Part shown: piece after piece, positions 16,000-23,271 of the stretch
Layout: every line of letters starts with the position of its first letter
How positions within the stretch are numbered: position 1 is the stretch's first letter
Source of the DNA: a virus
DNA: 64,000 bases
IMG/VR virus record: IMGVR_UViG_3300018933_000001
Location: 62,001-126,000 of that record
Strand: one strand, 5' to 3'
Notes under the pieces: generated by a model
Database searches by the model: none
The model's input: only the letters and a program-made list of their open reading frames with translations
Told to the model about the DNA's origin: nothing
Program-made: the position numbers and the translations under genes

Positions 16000-17154
16000 A
16001 GATAATTTTGCCTCAAGTAAAAAACCTTGCAAAAACGGGGAAAGCTGAGATGTTAATCCCGTGGTAATCAAAAGGGGTAATATGCTTTTGACACCGTACA
16101 GCGTAGGAAGTGAAACTAGGTTACAATAAAAAGAGTAATCGAGAATATAATCTTCCCAAGAGTGCAAGGGTACATAAATGACAAGTGCTTATTACGGATA
16201 CTCCGGTTTTTATAAAGAATCTTATCTAAGGTCGTGTCTTGAATATATTTACGCTAGATATCTAGACTACATGGAAATTAGTTGGGGTGTACGAACCTAA
16301 AACATTTACTCTTACTAATGGTGAACGATATAAACCTGACTTTTTATTAGAGACAGGGGAGTATACAGAAATTAAAGGCTCTTTCAACTATAAAAAGTGT
16401 CTGCCTAAAGTTAAGTGTTTTGAATCTGATTTTCAAGTAAAGGTAAATATAATTCAGGAACCAGACTTAAGAGTTCTTATTAGAAACACTCCATTAGTAT
16501 TTGAGCATCTAAAGAATGAGTGGAAAAAGGTAGCTAAAGTTAGAGGTATGAATATCTCTGGTACTAAAAATCCAATGTACGGAATCGTACAAACAGATAG
16601 TACCAAAGCTAAAATCTCAGCTAGAGCGAAAGAAAGGTTTAACGACCCGGTTTACAGAGAAAAGTGGAAAAATAGTCCTAAGCGAAAAGCATACCACGTT
16701 AATCGCACAGGTATTAAAACGGGAGAAGTAGTCCCTAGATATACCTTACAATGTGAGTTTTGTAGTTCTGGTTTCCTAGTTATCCAAGGTGCAGCTAAGA
16801 TAAGACGTTTCTGTTCAAAGAGATGTGCTATTCAAACTAATCGTGGTAAAACTATAACTACAGACTTAAAAATACGTGAATTAGCCCACAACTTCGCTTT
16901 AAATAATTCGGATAAACTTTTCACTACTAAATTAAACAAGTTAAAACCACTCTTTCAACCACTTTATGATGAAGTGTTAGCAGCTCACAATATTATGGAT
17001 ACTAGAACTATTGCTCTGATAACAATGGGAAAATCAGCTAGTAGAAAAGAGTTTCTGTACTATTTACGAGATTATGTACAAAAGGTACGCGGAACTATAG
17101 AGAATTCAGAATCTATAGAACTAGAGGATAAAAAGCCTTTAGGATAACAAAATG
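16000..17154 (+). mobile_element. group I intron in nrdJ
   Basis: Splice sites can be read from pairings. The 5' exon 15992-15999 pairs with a guide at 16010-16017 (P1, one T-T mismatch), ending in the T-G pair expected at the 5' site. The first six bases of the 3' exon pair with 16004-16009 (P10). The intron ends in G, as expected. ACGGGGAA (16035-16042) and AATCCCGTGGTAA (16055-16067) match the P4-P6 core of phage T4 td-type group IA introns. GGAAG (16106-16110) with CTTCC (16152-16156) may be P7. It carries a homing endonuclease gene. Confidence 0.88.
16178..17147 (+). pseudogene. intron homing endonuclease, PD-(D/E)XK/EDxHD-like, frameshifted
   Basis: The long frame starts at a GTG (16287), but a better N-terminus lies upstream in another frame. 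ATG 16178, after AAGGG, encodes a segment containing SCLEYIYARYLDYMEISWG, which joins to VYEPKTFTL if one G of the G4 run at 16284-16287 is skipped. The joined protein (about 322 aa) has the expected nuclease parts: E in SCLE, then YKPDF and EIKG, then a NUMOD3-like NPMYG...TKAKIS region and a C-x2-C...C-x3-C zinc finger. So the gene is broken, recoded or misread by one base. It ends 7 bp before the 3' splice site. Confidence 0.7.
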
Positions 17155-18231
17155 GAAATTATAGGCACTAACTTTCAATGTAACTTGGCAGATGTCCATG
17201 CTAATCTACTAGACCCCCTTGATTTTAAGCAGCAAGAAGAAGCATTTACAGCATCTACTTTAGCAGCTCTGCCTCTTTTAAAACATGAATTTGATATAGA
17301 ACAGTTTAAATATTCTAGGGATACTGACCCTATTATAGGTATTTGCATTACTGGACTCTTTGACTTTTTTGTACATCTGTTTGGTGAAGATTGGTTACTT
17401 TGGTGGAAAGAAGGTAGGAGTAAAACATACAAAAATGCTGACTATTTTCTATCTATTGAAAAAGCTTATTTAGAGCGATGGAGAAATATAGTTAAAGAAA
17501 CTGTTACTGAATTCTGCCAAAAACACAATATCAAAGTTCCTAACAGATATACAGCTATTGCTCCTTCAGGTACAAAGTCTCTTCTTACTGGCGCATCCCC
17601 GGGCTGGCATCCTCCGAAAGATACTCGATTCATCAGACGTGTTACATTCGCTAAAGATAATCCAGTAGCTCTAGCTTGTGTTGATTATGGTTATACTGTA
17701 GTTCCTTCTCAGTCATGTAAAGACGAATTTGGCAGCCTACTAAAGGATATTAATGACCCGAGAGTTACAGAGGTTTTAGTAGCAATTCCTGTTGAAGTTT
17801 CTTGGGTTAGTTTGGCGGATAAGGTAAACTTCCGTACTAAAGATATTTCTGCTTTAGCTCAACTAGATTTCTATATGCAGGTTCAAACCCACTGGACTGG
17901 ACATAACACTTCAGGTACTTTCGAGCTTTTTGAAAGAGAGATTGAGCCATTAGCAGAAGCTCTTCATAAAATTATTCAAAATGATGAAGGCTATGTAAGT
18001 GTAGCTATGATGCCTAAAGAAGAGGAAGGTGTAAATACTCATCCTCTTCTACCCTTTGAACCTATCAGTAAAGAACGCTATATCCAAGAATGTCAAGATG
18101 TCTTATCTCGAAGAACTAATGACAACTTCTTAGAGTTAGTAAATTTTCATACTACTATGATGGAGTTTACTTCTGAAGCTGGTTCTGCTGGATGTGACTC
18201 AGATAAATGTTTAATGCCGGAGAAAGGATGA
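17155..18231 (+). CDS. nrdJ: class II ribonucleotide reductase, exon 2
   Basis: Continues NPCG with EIIGTNFQCNLADVHANLLD, supplying the catalytic Glu (434) and the second redox Cys (442). Later segments include APSGTKS, the barrel region ending in PSQS, and a C-terminal C-x4-C (CDSDKC), which re-reduces the active site in this class. A stand-alone start at ATG 17152 is not needed: that ATG straddles the splice site. The stop (TGATG) overlaps the start of a tiny membrane-protein gene. Confidence 0.92.
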   Translation, partial: EIIGTNFQCNLADVHANLLDPLDFKQQEEAFTASTLAALPLLKHEFDIEQFKYSRDTDPIIGICITGLFDFFVHLFGEDWLLWWKEGRSKTYKNADYFLSIEKAYLERWRNIVKETVTEFCQKHNIKVPNRYTAIAPSGTKSLLTGASPGWHPPKDTRFIRRVTFAKDNPVALACVDYGYTVVPSQSCKDEFGSLLKDINDPRVTEVLVAIPVEVSWVSLADKVNFRTKDISALAQLDFYMQVQTHWTGHNTSGTFELFEREIEPLAEALHKIIQNDEGYVSVAMMPKEEEGVNTHPLLPFEPISKERYIQECQDVLSRRTNDNFLELVNFHTTMMEFTSEAGSAGCDSDKCLMPEKG

Positions 18232-18380
18232 TGGAAATACTATTTTGGACAACTATTATTATCTCTACTGTCTGTGATTATATAATCTGGGGCTATTTAC
18301 ATCCTTGGATTTTTGTAATTATAACTTGTGTAATCTGGACAGCTTGGTACTTTATCTACTATATGGATATTGATGACTAA
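18231..18380 (+). CDS. tiny membrane protein, 49 aa
   Basis: ATG overlaps the reductase stop by one base, so it is translationally coupled. Two hydrophobic helices (about residues 3-21 and 27-44) separated by a short GYLHPW turn, ending YMDIDD. It is the first of a chain of very small membrane-protein genes. Function unknown. Confidence 0.65.
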   Translation: MEILFWTTIIISTVCDYIIWGYLHPWIFVIITCVIWTAWYFIYYMDIDD

Positions 18381-18407
18381 GCTTCATTTAGATTAGGAAA
18401 ACTTATC

Positions 18408-18463
18408 AAGAGGGGTTATTAGATTGCTCTCAGCAAAAGCTTCCGAGCTTATTAGCTCCTCTT
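18408..18463 (+). terminator. large hairpin, possible terminator
   Basis: Positions 18408-18418 pair with 18453-18463 (11 bp, two G-U) around a 34-base loop, then ATATTTAATT. It lies 10 bp before the ATG at 18474, which has no Shine-Dalgarno sequence, so a role in translation is also possible. Confidence 0.4.
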
Positions 18464-18473
18464 ATATTTAATT

Positions 18474-18689
18474 ATGATTAGTAATGAATATGCGTTTTGG
18501 AAATGGTTTAAGAAAAATAAAAGTAGTTCTTTTAAACTGGAGCAGTTCGAGGAAGGCTATATTTGGTCTTCTTTAAATAGTAAAGGTGAATGGGAGGGGT
18601 CTGATATGTGGTTTGATACTCCTTACGATGCAATGATAGACTTCTTTTCTAACTTAATTTGTTGTGAAGTAGTTGAGAAGAACTCATGA
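18474..18689 (+). CDS. hypothetical protein, 71 aa
   Basis: Soluble, aromatic-rich small protein (FWKWFKKNK at the start, then EGYIWSSLNSKGEWEG). The stop overlaps the next start (ATGA), coupling it to the membrane-protein run. No family recognised. Confidence 0.65.
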   Translation: MISNEYAFWKWFKKNKSSSFKLEQFEEGYIWSSLNSKGEWEGSDMWFDTPYDAMIDFFSNLICCEVVEKNS

Positions 18690-18841
18690 AAAATAATTGG
18701 TACATTTCTATCCCAGGATTGTTAACAGGTTCCGTAATGTCTGTTTTACTAATAATACTTCCTTTTGAAATTGCAATATCTATTATCTTCTCATTTTTTG
18801 TTGGATTAGTTGTGGGTCATTATTTATTAAATCAGAACTAA
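18686..18841 (+). CDS. tiny two-helix membrane protein, 51 aa
   Basis: Two hydrophobic helices (about 7-26 and 29-46), ending VGLVVGHYLLNQN. The next product ends VIGFSVGFILDKN, with the same VG-x-x-VG-x-x-L-x-x-N spacing, suggesting duplication. ATGA overlap with the preceding gene. Confidence 0.65.
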   Translation: MKNNWYISIPGLLTGSVMSVLLIILPFEIAISIIFSFFVGLVVGHYLLNQN

Positions 18842-18845
18842 ATAT

Positions 18846-18995
18846 ATGTCATTACTAAAAGTTACGATTCATTTATTTTTAGTTGCGTTAATATTAACGG
18901 TTGTTATAGGAACATTCTCACCTATTCTTGCGGTAGCTTTTATAGTCTCTTACGTTATCGGTTTCAGTGTTGGGTTTATACTTGATAAGAACTAA
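18846..18995 (+). CDS. tiny two-helix membrane protein, 49 aa
   Basis: Hydrophobic helices at about 6-23 and 27-45, separated by SP, ending GFSVGFILDKN. Probable paralogue of the 51-aa product immediately upstream, 4 bp away. Confidence 0.65.
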   Translation: MSLLKVTIHLFLVALILTVVIGTFSPILAVAFIVSYVIGFSVGFILDKN

Positions 18996-18999
18996 AATT

Positions 19000-19083
19000 A
19001 TGGATTTCTTTGTTTGGGTTGGATTTTTCTTCTTTTTAGTATTTGGAATCTTGATGCTGATAGAGTTTATAGAAGGTAGCTGA
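19000..19083 (+). CDS. micro membrane protein, 27 aa
   Basis: A single hydrophobic helix (residues 2-22, with four consecutive Phe) and a short acidic end IEGS. It starts 4 bp after the previous stop. Its context in a chain of similar genes is the main support. Confidence 0.5.
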   Translation: MDFFVWVGFFFFLVFGILMLIEFIEGS

Positions 19084-19111
19084 TTCCATATCAGCTATTG
19101 TAGTCCCTTTC

Positions 19112-19168
19112 ATGCTTTGTCTAATTTATGCTGTTCTAGTGACAATTTTACTTAGATTCTATGATTAA
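19112..19168 (+). CDS. possible micro membrane protein, 18 aa
   Basis: ATG 19112 encodes one short hydrophobic helix (LCLIYAVLVTILL) ending RFYD. The frame is open back to about 19075 without a standard start, so it may be the end of a frameshifted gene together with the preceding 27-codon gene. It overlaps the next start by 8 bp. Confidence 0.3.
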   Translation: MLCLIYAVLVTILLRFYD

Positions 19169-19247
19169 AGTTTACTTATTACTAGGACTTATCTGTTTTG
19201 TGTATATCATAAGTTTTGCTTATTTGTTGTTTTTATTAATTGTATGA
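19161..19247 (+). CDS. micro membrane protein, 28 aa
   Basis: Almost entirely one hydrophobic helix (MIKVYLLLGLICFVYIIS and ten more residues). The stop overlaps the next ATG (ATGA). Supported by position within the coupled chain. Confidence 0.5.
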   Translation: MIKVYLLLGLICFVYIISFAYLLFLLIV

Positions 19248-19348
19248 ATGCAATAGATTTACTTACCTTAGGATTTACAGCTACTATCTATGCTGTGGCT
19301 TTAGGATTCCTGATTTCTTTATTGGTGAGTAAAGATGACTTATTTTGA
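19244..19348 (+). CDS. micro membrane protein, 34 aa
   Basis: One hydrophobic helix (about 5-28) and a charged end SKDDLF. ATGA overlap with the previous gene and 14-bp overlap with the next. Function unknown. Confidence 0.55.
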   Translation: MNAIDLLTLGFTATIYAVALGFLISLLVSKDDLF

Positions 19349-19523
19349 ATTAATAATCGTAGGAATTTTAGCAACAGCCATCTACTCCCTTCTTTTTGCT
19401 TTTACTTTAGATTGGATAGCTAAAACAGACTATAATATTTCACCTTTCCTAATAGCTGGATTTTTTGGAATAGTTATCTCTGTGATTTTAGTTTCTCTCA
19501 AAGTTCTCTTAGTGGTAATTTAG
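19335..19523 (+). CDS. small two-helix membrane protein, 62 aa
   Basis: Hydrophobic helices at about 4-26 and 38-62, joined by DWIAKTDYNIS. The last and largest of the consecutive small membrane-protein genes after the reductase. No homologue recognised. Confidence 0.65.
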   Translation: MTYFELIIVGILATAIYSLLFAFTLDWIAKTDYNISPFLIAGFFGIVISVILVSLKVLLVVI

Positions 19524-19580
19524 ATAAAACAACCAATCTATTTCGGTAATATAGTTTTTCAAGCTAGAACTCAGCATTGT

Positions 19581-19772
19581 ATGAGTATTGGTGATTTAAT
19601 TAAAGTATTAAGAGAGACTCATGGGATAACTTTAACTCCTCAAGATGTAATCAAAACGGAAGCAAATAGAGGAAACTACTGTTGGTTAATTCCTACTTTG
19701 GCTCAAGTCTACAACTGTGACCAAGATTGGCTTCATACTTTACATGAACAGACTCCAAGAAACTATGGATAA
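19581..19772 (+). CDS. small HTH-like protein, 63 aa
   Basis: The pattern I-x-D-L-I-K-V-L-R-E at the start and PTLAQVYNCDQDWLHTL near the end resembles the outer helices of an XRE-type helix-turn-helix domain. The central recognition helix is unclear. Could be a degenerate regulator. Confidence 0.55.
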   Translation: MSIGDLIKVLRETHGITLTPQDVIKTEANRGNYCWLIPTLAQVYNCDQDWLHTLHEQTPRNYG

Positions 19773-20079
19773 GATAGTTGTATTTTCTTACAAGCGAGAC
19801 AGTTTACCTCACTCAGAATATCAAGTAAGGAAACAGTTAAAAAAGTTCTTAGTAGATGATAGTAGTTCTTTTATAATTACTACTTCTACTGCTTCTATAT
19901 TAGATATTGTGAGAGTTTTCTGTTTAAAAAATAAGTTTAAATTAGTAGCTCTTTACGAAGAAGAAAAAATACCTTTTGATAGAAAAATGAGATTGAATGA
20001 TTGGAGCAAATATCCAGATTTTACAGCTTCAGAGGATGACCTAGAAGAACTAATAGATATAGGATTATCAGAACCATGA
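19765..20079 (+). CDS. hypothetical protein, 104 aa
   Basis: ATG 19765 overlaps the preceding stop by 8 bp; an in-frame GTG at 19717 is less likely because it would overlap by 56 bp. Residues 1-60 alternate strands and helices (KIVVFSYKRD...SFIITTSTASILDIVRVF). The end is acidic. Its stop overlaps a micro membrane-protein start (ATGA). Confidence 0.65.
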   Translation: MDKIVVFSYKRDSLPHSEYQVRKQLKKFLVDDSSSFIITTSTASILDIVRVFCLKNKFKLVALYEEEKIPFDRKMRLNDWSKYPDFTASEDDLEELIDIGLSEP

Positions 20080-20159
20080 CAGAAACACTAATAACAGTTG
20101 TAGCTTCTGTAGTTCTATTACTTTTGTTCATTATCTTTGTATTGGAGTTGAGTAGATGA
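20076..20159 (+). CDS. micro membrane protein, 27 aa
   Basis: One hydrophobic helix (about residues 5-23) ending LELSR. It is linked by ATGA overlaps to the genes on both sides, strong contextual support for translation of so short a gene. Resembles the cluster at 18.2-19.5 kb. Confidence 0.55.
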   Translation: MTETLITVVASVVLLLLFIIFVLELSR

Positions 20160-20506
20160 ACAATTATATTTTCAACGAAAAAAAGTTGTACTGGGAAATA
20201 AAAGCAACTAAAGAAAAGTACAAAGAAATTTACTGGGTATTACATAAGGTAGAATATAATCCAGCAACTACACAGCTAGAAATAACCTTAGTAAATCAAA
20301 ATAATAGTAAAGGTGAAGTAGAAATATACTATTTGGATGTGGCAAGTATTAAGTGCTTGAGAGGTAAAACAGAAGAAGAAATAGTAAAAGTTAGTTTATT
20401 AGGAGAGAGAGATATCCAGTGGAAAGAATTAGATATTAAGCTAGGACTTGAAAAACTATTAATGTCTGTTCAACTTTTAGAAGAGTGGGTAAAAAGTCTA
20501 AAATGA
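20156..20506 (+). CDS. hypothetical protein, 116 aa
   Basis: Beta-rich first half (EIKATKEKYKEIYWVLHKV, then LEITLVNQNN) and helical second half. ATGA overlaps on both ends place it in one unit with the adenosyltransferase that follows. No family recognised. Confidence 0.7.
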   Translation: MNNYIFNEKKLYWEIKATKEKYKEIYWVLHKVEYNPATTQLEITLVNQNNSKGEVEIYYLDVASIKCLRGKTEEEIVKVSLLGERDIQWKELDIKLGLEKLLMSVQLLEEWVKSLK

Positions 20507-21255
20507 TTAATTTAGCTCAATATTTCTATAAACTACCTTTTTTAAGAGGTAAAAGCGTTCACAATCCAACTACTCTAACATTATCTACTAAGATACCTAG
20601 GATTAAATCTGGTACTCGACATTACAGTAGAGGAGATGATGGAACTAGCGAGTTTATCAAAGGTATTCGATTACCTAAACATTCTCCTGCTCACTTAGTT
20701 TACTCAGCTTTAGAGTTTAGTAAATGGTGTTGTAGTAAGATTTTACTGAATAATACTAAATTCCCGTTCCTAGAAGAATTTGAGGTTTATCAATTACAGT
20801 GGTTTATTGAGAATCTACATTCATTAGGAGCATTTTGTTTTAACTGGGGAAGTGACGACTCTATTCACCACATCTTTCCTATTGAGGTGTTAGATACTAT
20901 TGAAAAACGAATTGAATATCTGCAAACTACAGAAGTCAATGGGAAAACTTTAGGAGATTGTCAAGATTTTCTTTCTTTTACAGATGGAAAGTTACTGAGT
21001 TTAGATTTAGCCAGACTAGCTTTTCGGATTCTAGAAACTACTTATACTCTTTGGCATTTCACTCTTTATGGGTTAAAGAAGATGGAAGGAGCAAGATTAG
21101 ATACATCTGCTCTTATTAACAGAACTAGCACTTATCTATTTTGGGTTAGTAGATATTCTACCCTTAAGCTCAATTTAGATGAGAACATTTGGGAGTCTAA
21201 AGTAGGTAATTATAATCCGCCTGAGTTTAAACTTAAGGAGAAAGATAATGAGTAA
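20503..21255 (+). CDS. pduO: PduO-type ATP:cob(I)alamin adenosyltransferase
   Basis: Makes adenosylcobalamin, the cofactor of the class II reductase encoded 2.3 kb upstream. YSRGDDGTS (41-49) followed by GIRLPK matches the PduO ATP-binding signature Y-T-R-x-GDDGTT...G-R-VPK. Q98 to G109 fits the Q-x-LF-x-LGA helix. LARLAFRILET (169-179) matches the L-x-LARTV-RRAE helix, and NRTSTYLFWVSRY (206-218) the NRLSDYLFVLAR helix. The length of 250 aa is slightly above the usual 180-200. ATG 20503 makes an ATGA overlap and is preferred to an in-frame GTG at 20485. Confidence 0.87.
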   Translation: MINLAQYFYKLPFLRGKSVHNPTTLTLSTKIPRIKSGTRHYSRGDDGTSEFIKGIRLPKHSPAHLVYSALEFSKWCCSKILLNNTKFPFLEEFEVYQLQWFIENLHSLGAFCFNWGSDDSIHHIFPIEVLDTIEKRIEYLQTTEVNGKTLGDCQDFLSFTDGKLLSLDLARLAFRILETTYTLWHFTLYGLKKMEGARLDTSALINRTSTYLFWVSRYSTLKLNLDENIWESKVGNYNPPEFKLKEKDNE

Positions 21256-21460
21256 AGCTACGGAATATAGATTGCAGTATCATCAAGTATTTCAAGTAAT
21301 GAATGCTACACAAGATGACATTATAAATTCTTTAGGAAATTTAATAGAAGATATGTTATCTGAAATGGAAAGTTTAGAAGAATATGCCTCAAAAGAGCAT
21401 CAAGCAAAAAGACTAAGACAAGAAGCTTCTGCTAGAACAGGTATTAAACTTGAAAAATAA
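21248..21460 (+). CDS. hypothetical helical protein, 70 aa
   Basis: Charged alpha-helical protein, probably coiled coil in the centre (LGNLIEDMLSEMESLEEY). It overlaps the adenosyltransferase gene by 8 bp and sits 1 bp before the dUTPase start. Function unknown. Confidence 0.65.
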   Translation: MSKATEYRLQYHQVFQVMNATQDDIINSLGNLIEDMLSEMESLEEYASKEHQAKRLRQEASARTGIKLEK

Positions 21461-21461
21461 T

Positions 21462-21926
21462 ATGACACAACAAATACACAATATCGGCATCAAACTTCTT
21501 CATCCAAATGCTCAAGTACCTAAGAAAGCTAATCCTACAGATTCTTGTTACGATGTTGTAGCTGTTAGAAGAGAAGAGTTATGGACAGATGATGTTTATT
21601 ATGGGGGTAGAATTTACGGGTATGAGTACCATTTAGGTTTTGCTTTAGATTTACCTTCAAATACTGAATTACAAGTAAGAGCAAGAAGTTCTATATTCAA
21701 AACTGGTCTTATCTTAAGTAATGGGATAGGGACAGGGGATGAAGGTTATACAGGAGAATATAGTGTAGTGTTCTACCATGTTGTACCTGAATTACCTCCT
21801 TATGAAGTTGGAGATAGAGTAGCTCAGATTATGTGTAGCAATAGAGCAGATATAGATTTCAATTTAGTAGAAGAGTTGCCAGATAAAGATAGAGGCTCAA
21901 AAGGCTGGGGAAGCACAGGTAATTAG
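21462..21926 (+). CDS. dut: dUTP diphosphatase (dUTPase)
   Basis: Hydrolyses dUTP to dUMP, keeping uracil out of DNA and feeding ThyX. All five trimeric-dUTPase motifs can be traced: ANPTDSCYDV (1), RARSSIF (2), GTGDEGYTGEY (3), VGDRVAQIM (4) and RGSKGWGSTG (5). Motif 1 and motif 3 deviate from the common AGYDL and G-x-IDxxYRG forms. The start is ATG 21462, one base after the previous stop; an upstream TTG is less likely. Confidence 0.88.
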   Translation: MTQQIHNIGIKLLHPNAQVPKKANPTDSCYDVVAVRREELWTDDVYYGGRIYGYEYHLGFALDLPSNTELQVRARSSIFKTGLILSNGIGTGDEGYTGEYSVVFYHVVPELPPYEVGDRVAQIMCSNRADIDFNLVEELPDKDRGSKGWGSTGN

Positions 21927-21948
21927 TAATCAAAACAGGAGAATAATT

Positions 21949-22146
21949 ATGGGAGTTAGACAAGCTATTGTTCGTGGATTTCTTAAACTAAACATTTTTG
22001 CTAGAACACCTCATGTAAAAGAAGAATCAGGGTTTATCTCAGAAGAAGAAGCTCTAGAAGAAATAATTGAGAAAGCTAAAAATACTGAAGAATACAAGGA
22101 ACATCAAAGAAAGAAAGATAAGAAGTATAATCCTTTTAACTTCTAA
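21949..22146 (+). CDS. small charged protein, 65 aa
   Basis: Hydrophobic-basic N-terminus (VRQAIVRGFLKLNIFAR), then acidic helix, then basic tail KDKKYNPFNF. AGGAG precedes the ATG. No family recognised. Confidence 0.65.
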   Translation: MGVRQAIVRGFLKLNIFARTPHVKEESGFISEEEALEEIIEKAKNTEEYKEHQRKKDKKYNPFNF

Positions 22147-22167
22147 CTGAGTTACTAGCAAACCTAT

Positions 22168-22196
22168 AGGCTCTCTACTAATACTGGGGAGCTTTT
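22168..22196 (+). terminator. hairpin, possible terminator
   Basis: Positions 22168-22177 pair with 22185-22194 (10 bp including G-U pairs) around a seven-base loop, followed by TTCTT. It ends only 5 bp before the ATG at 22200. Confidence 0.45.
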
Positions 22197-22199
22197 CTT

Positions 22200-22775
22200 A
22201 TGAACTCCACAACCTACAATTTACCCAACGCAGACATTATCTACTTCCCAGAATTCTTTGATAAAGATGACAGTTTCTATTTCTATACTAAACTCTTCAA
22301 CAGCATTAAATGGGAAACTAAAATTCTTAACTTTTCAGGTAGAGAAGTACCAATTCCTCGACTAACAGCTTGGTACGGAGAGAAACCTTATACTTATTCT
22401 GGGATGAAACTAGAACCTAATCCTTGGACATCTACTTTACTCGCTCTCAAATCTGCTCTTGAAAAAGAAGCAAATCATTCATTTAACAGTGTTCTACTAA
22501 ATCTCTATAGGGATGGTAAAGATTCTGTTGCTTGGCATTCTGACGATGAAAAAGAATTAGGTATAAATCCAGTAATTGCGTCTATTAGTTTCGGTGGTAC
22601 AAGGGACTTTAAGTTAAAACACAAATATGAAAATATCAAAGAAACAATAGAACTTACAAATGGTAGTCTTCTAATAATGAAAGGAGAAACACAACATTAT
22701 TGGCAACATTCAATCCCTAAGACTACGAAGAAAGTAGAACCAAGAATTAATCTTACTTTTAGGACTATTTACTAA
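22200..22775 (+). CDS. alkB: AlkB-like 2-oxoglutarate/Fe(II) dioxygenase
   Basis: Predicted to reverse alkylation damage in nucleic acid by oxidative demethylation. The iron ligands are WHSDDE (H113, D115) and H170 in the QHYWQH segment; the 2-oxoglutarate-binding arginines are R182 and R188 in RINLTFR. N-L-Y-x-DG-D near 101 and ISFGGTRDF near 129 also match the ALKBH2-like group. At 191 aa it is a complete single domain. One-base overlap with the next gene. Confidence 0.88.
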   Translation: MNSTTYNLPNADIIYFPEFFDKDDSFYFYTKLFNSIKWETKILNFSGREVPIPRLTAWYGEKPYTYSGMKLEPNPWTSTLLALKSALEKEANHSFNSVLLNLYRDGKDSVAWHSDDEKELGINPVIASISFGGTRDFKLKHKYENIKETIELTNGSLLIMKGETQHYWQHSIPKTTKKVEPRINLTFRTIY

Positions 22776-23263
22776 TGAAAACTTATAAACAGCACGAAAG
22801 TAGACTTGAATCAATAAGGTTATATATCAAAAGAGAAAGAGAAGATTATAGTCTTTATTCACCAGAAATGATAGATGAATACGACCAATTTGCTCAAGAG
22901 ATGTTAGAAACTATTCAAGAATTAGAGAAACAAACTAAGAGAACTAATAAGTTAATCTACAAGAAAAGAAAAAAAGATAGGTCAGATATTCCAATTATCC
23001 AAGAAGATTTTGTTAATGTTGGCTATTTAGATATTGATGAAGAGATAGTTTTTAATGAAGTTAGCTCCGAGTTTTTCTATTTAAATGATAGATTTAGCTT
23101 GACTTTTTATGTTAAGGAAAACAGAGAATTTGTTCCTTTCTATCCAAAGAGTTTAGTGTTAGAAGTGATTCAATCTCCTTCACAATTCAGTGATAAAGAC
23201 TTCTGTGCAGTGGGATTTATTGCAGATAATAACTACATTCCTTACGACCGAATTATTGAGTAG
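22775..23263 (+). CDS. modular accessory protein, C-terminal Y-D motif family, 162 aa
   Basis: An N-terminal helical module (KTYKQHESRLESI...LETIQELEKQ) is joined to a beta-rich module beginning VGYLDIDEEIVFNE and ending FIADNNYIPYDRIIE. The second module recurs in genes at 23272, 24709, 27602 and 33247; the first resembles the N-termini of 24709 and 33247. Function unknown. Confidence 0.72.
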   Translation: MKTYKQHESRLESIRLYIKREREDYSLYSPEMIDEYDQFAQEMLETIQELEKQTKRTNKLIYKKRKKDRSDIPIIQEDFVNVGYLDIDEEIVFNEVSSEFFYLNDRFSLTFYVKENREFVPFYPKSLVLEVIQSPSQFSDKDFCAVGFIADNNYIPYDRIIE

Positions 23264-23271
23264 GAGGTTTT

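Noticed and set aside
17152-17154. ATG as an independent start for the second reductase part
   Set aside because: The ATG straddles the intron end; P1/P10 pairing and the restored NPCGE motif show that the exon begins at 17155.
17175-17432. Minus-strand frame within nrdJ exon 2
   Set aside because: Antisense to a conserved enzyme region, no start signal; a shadow.
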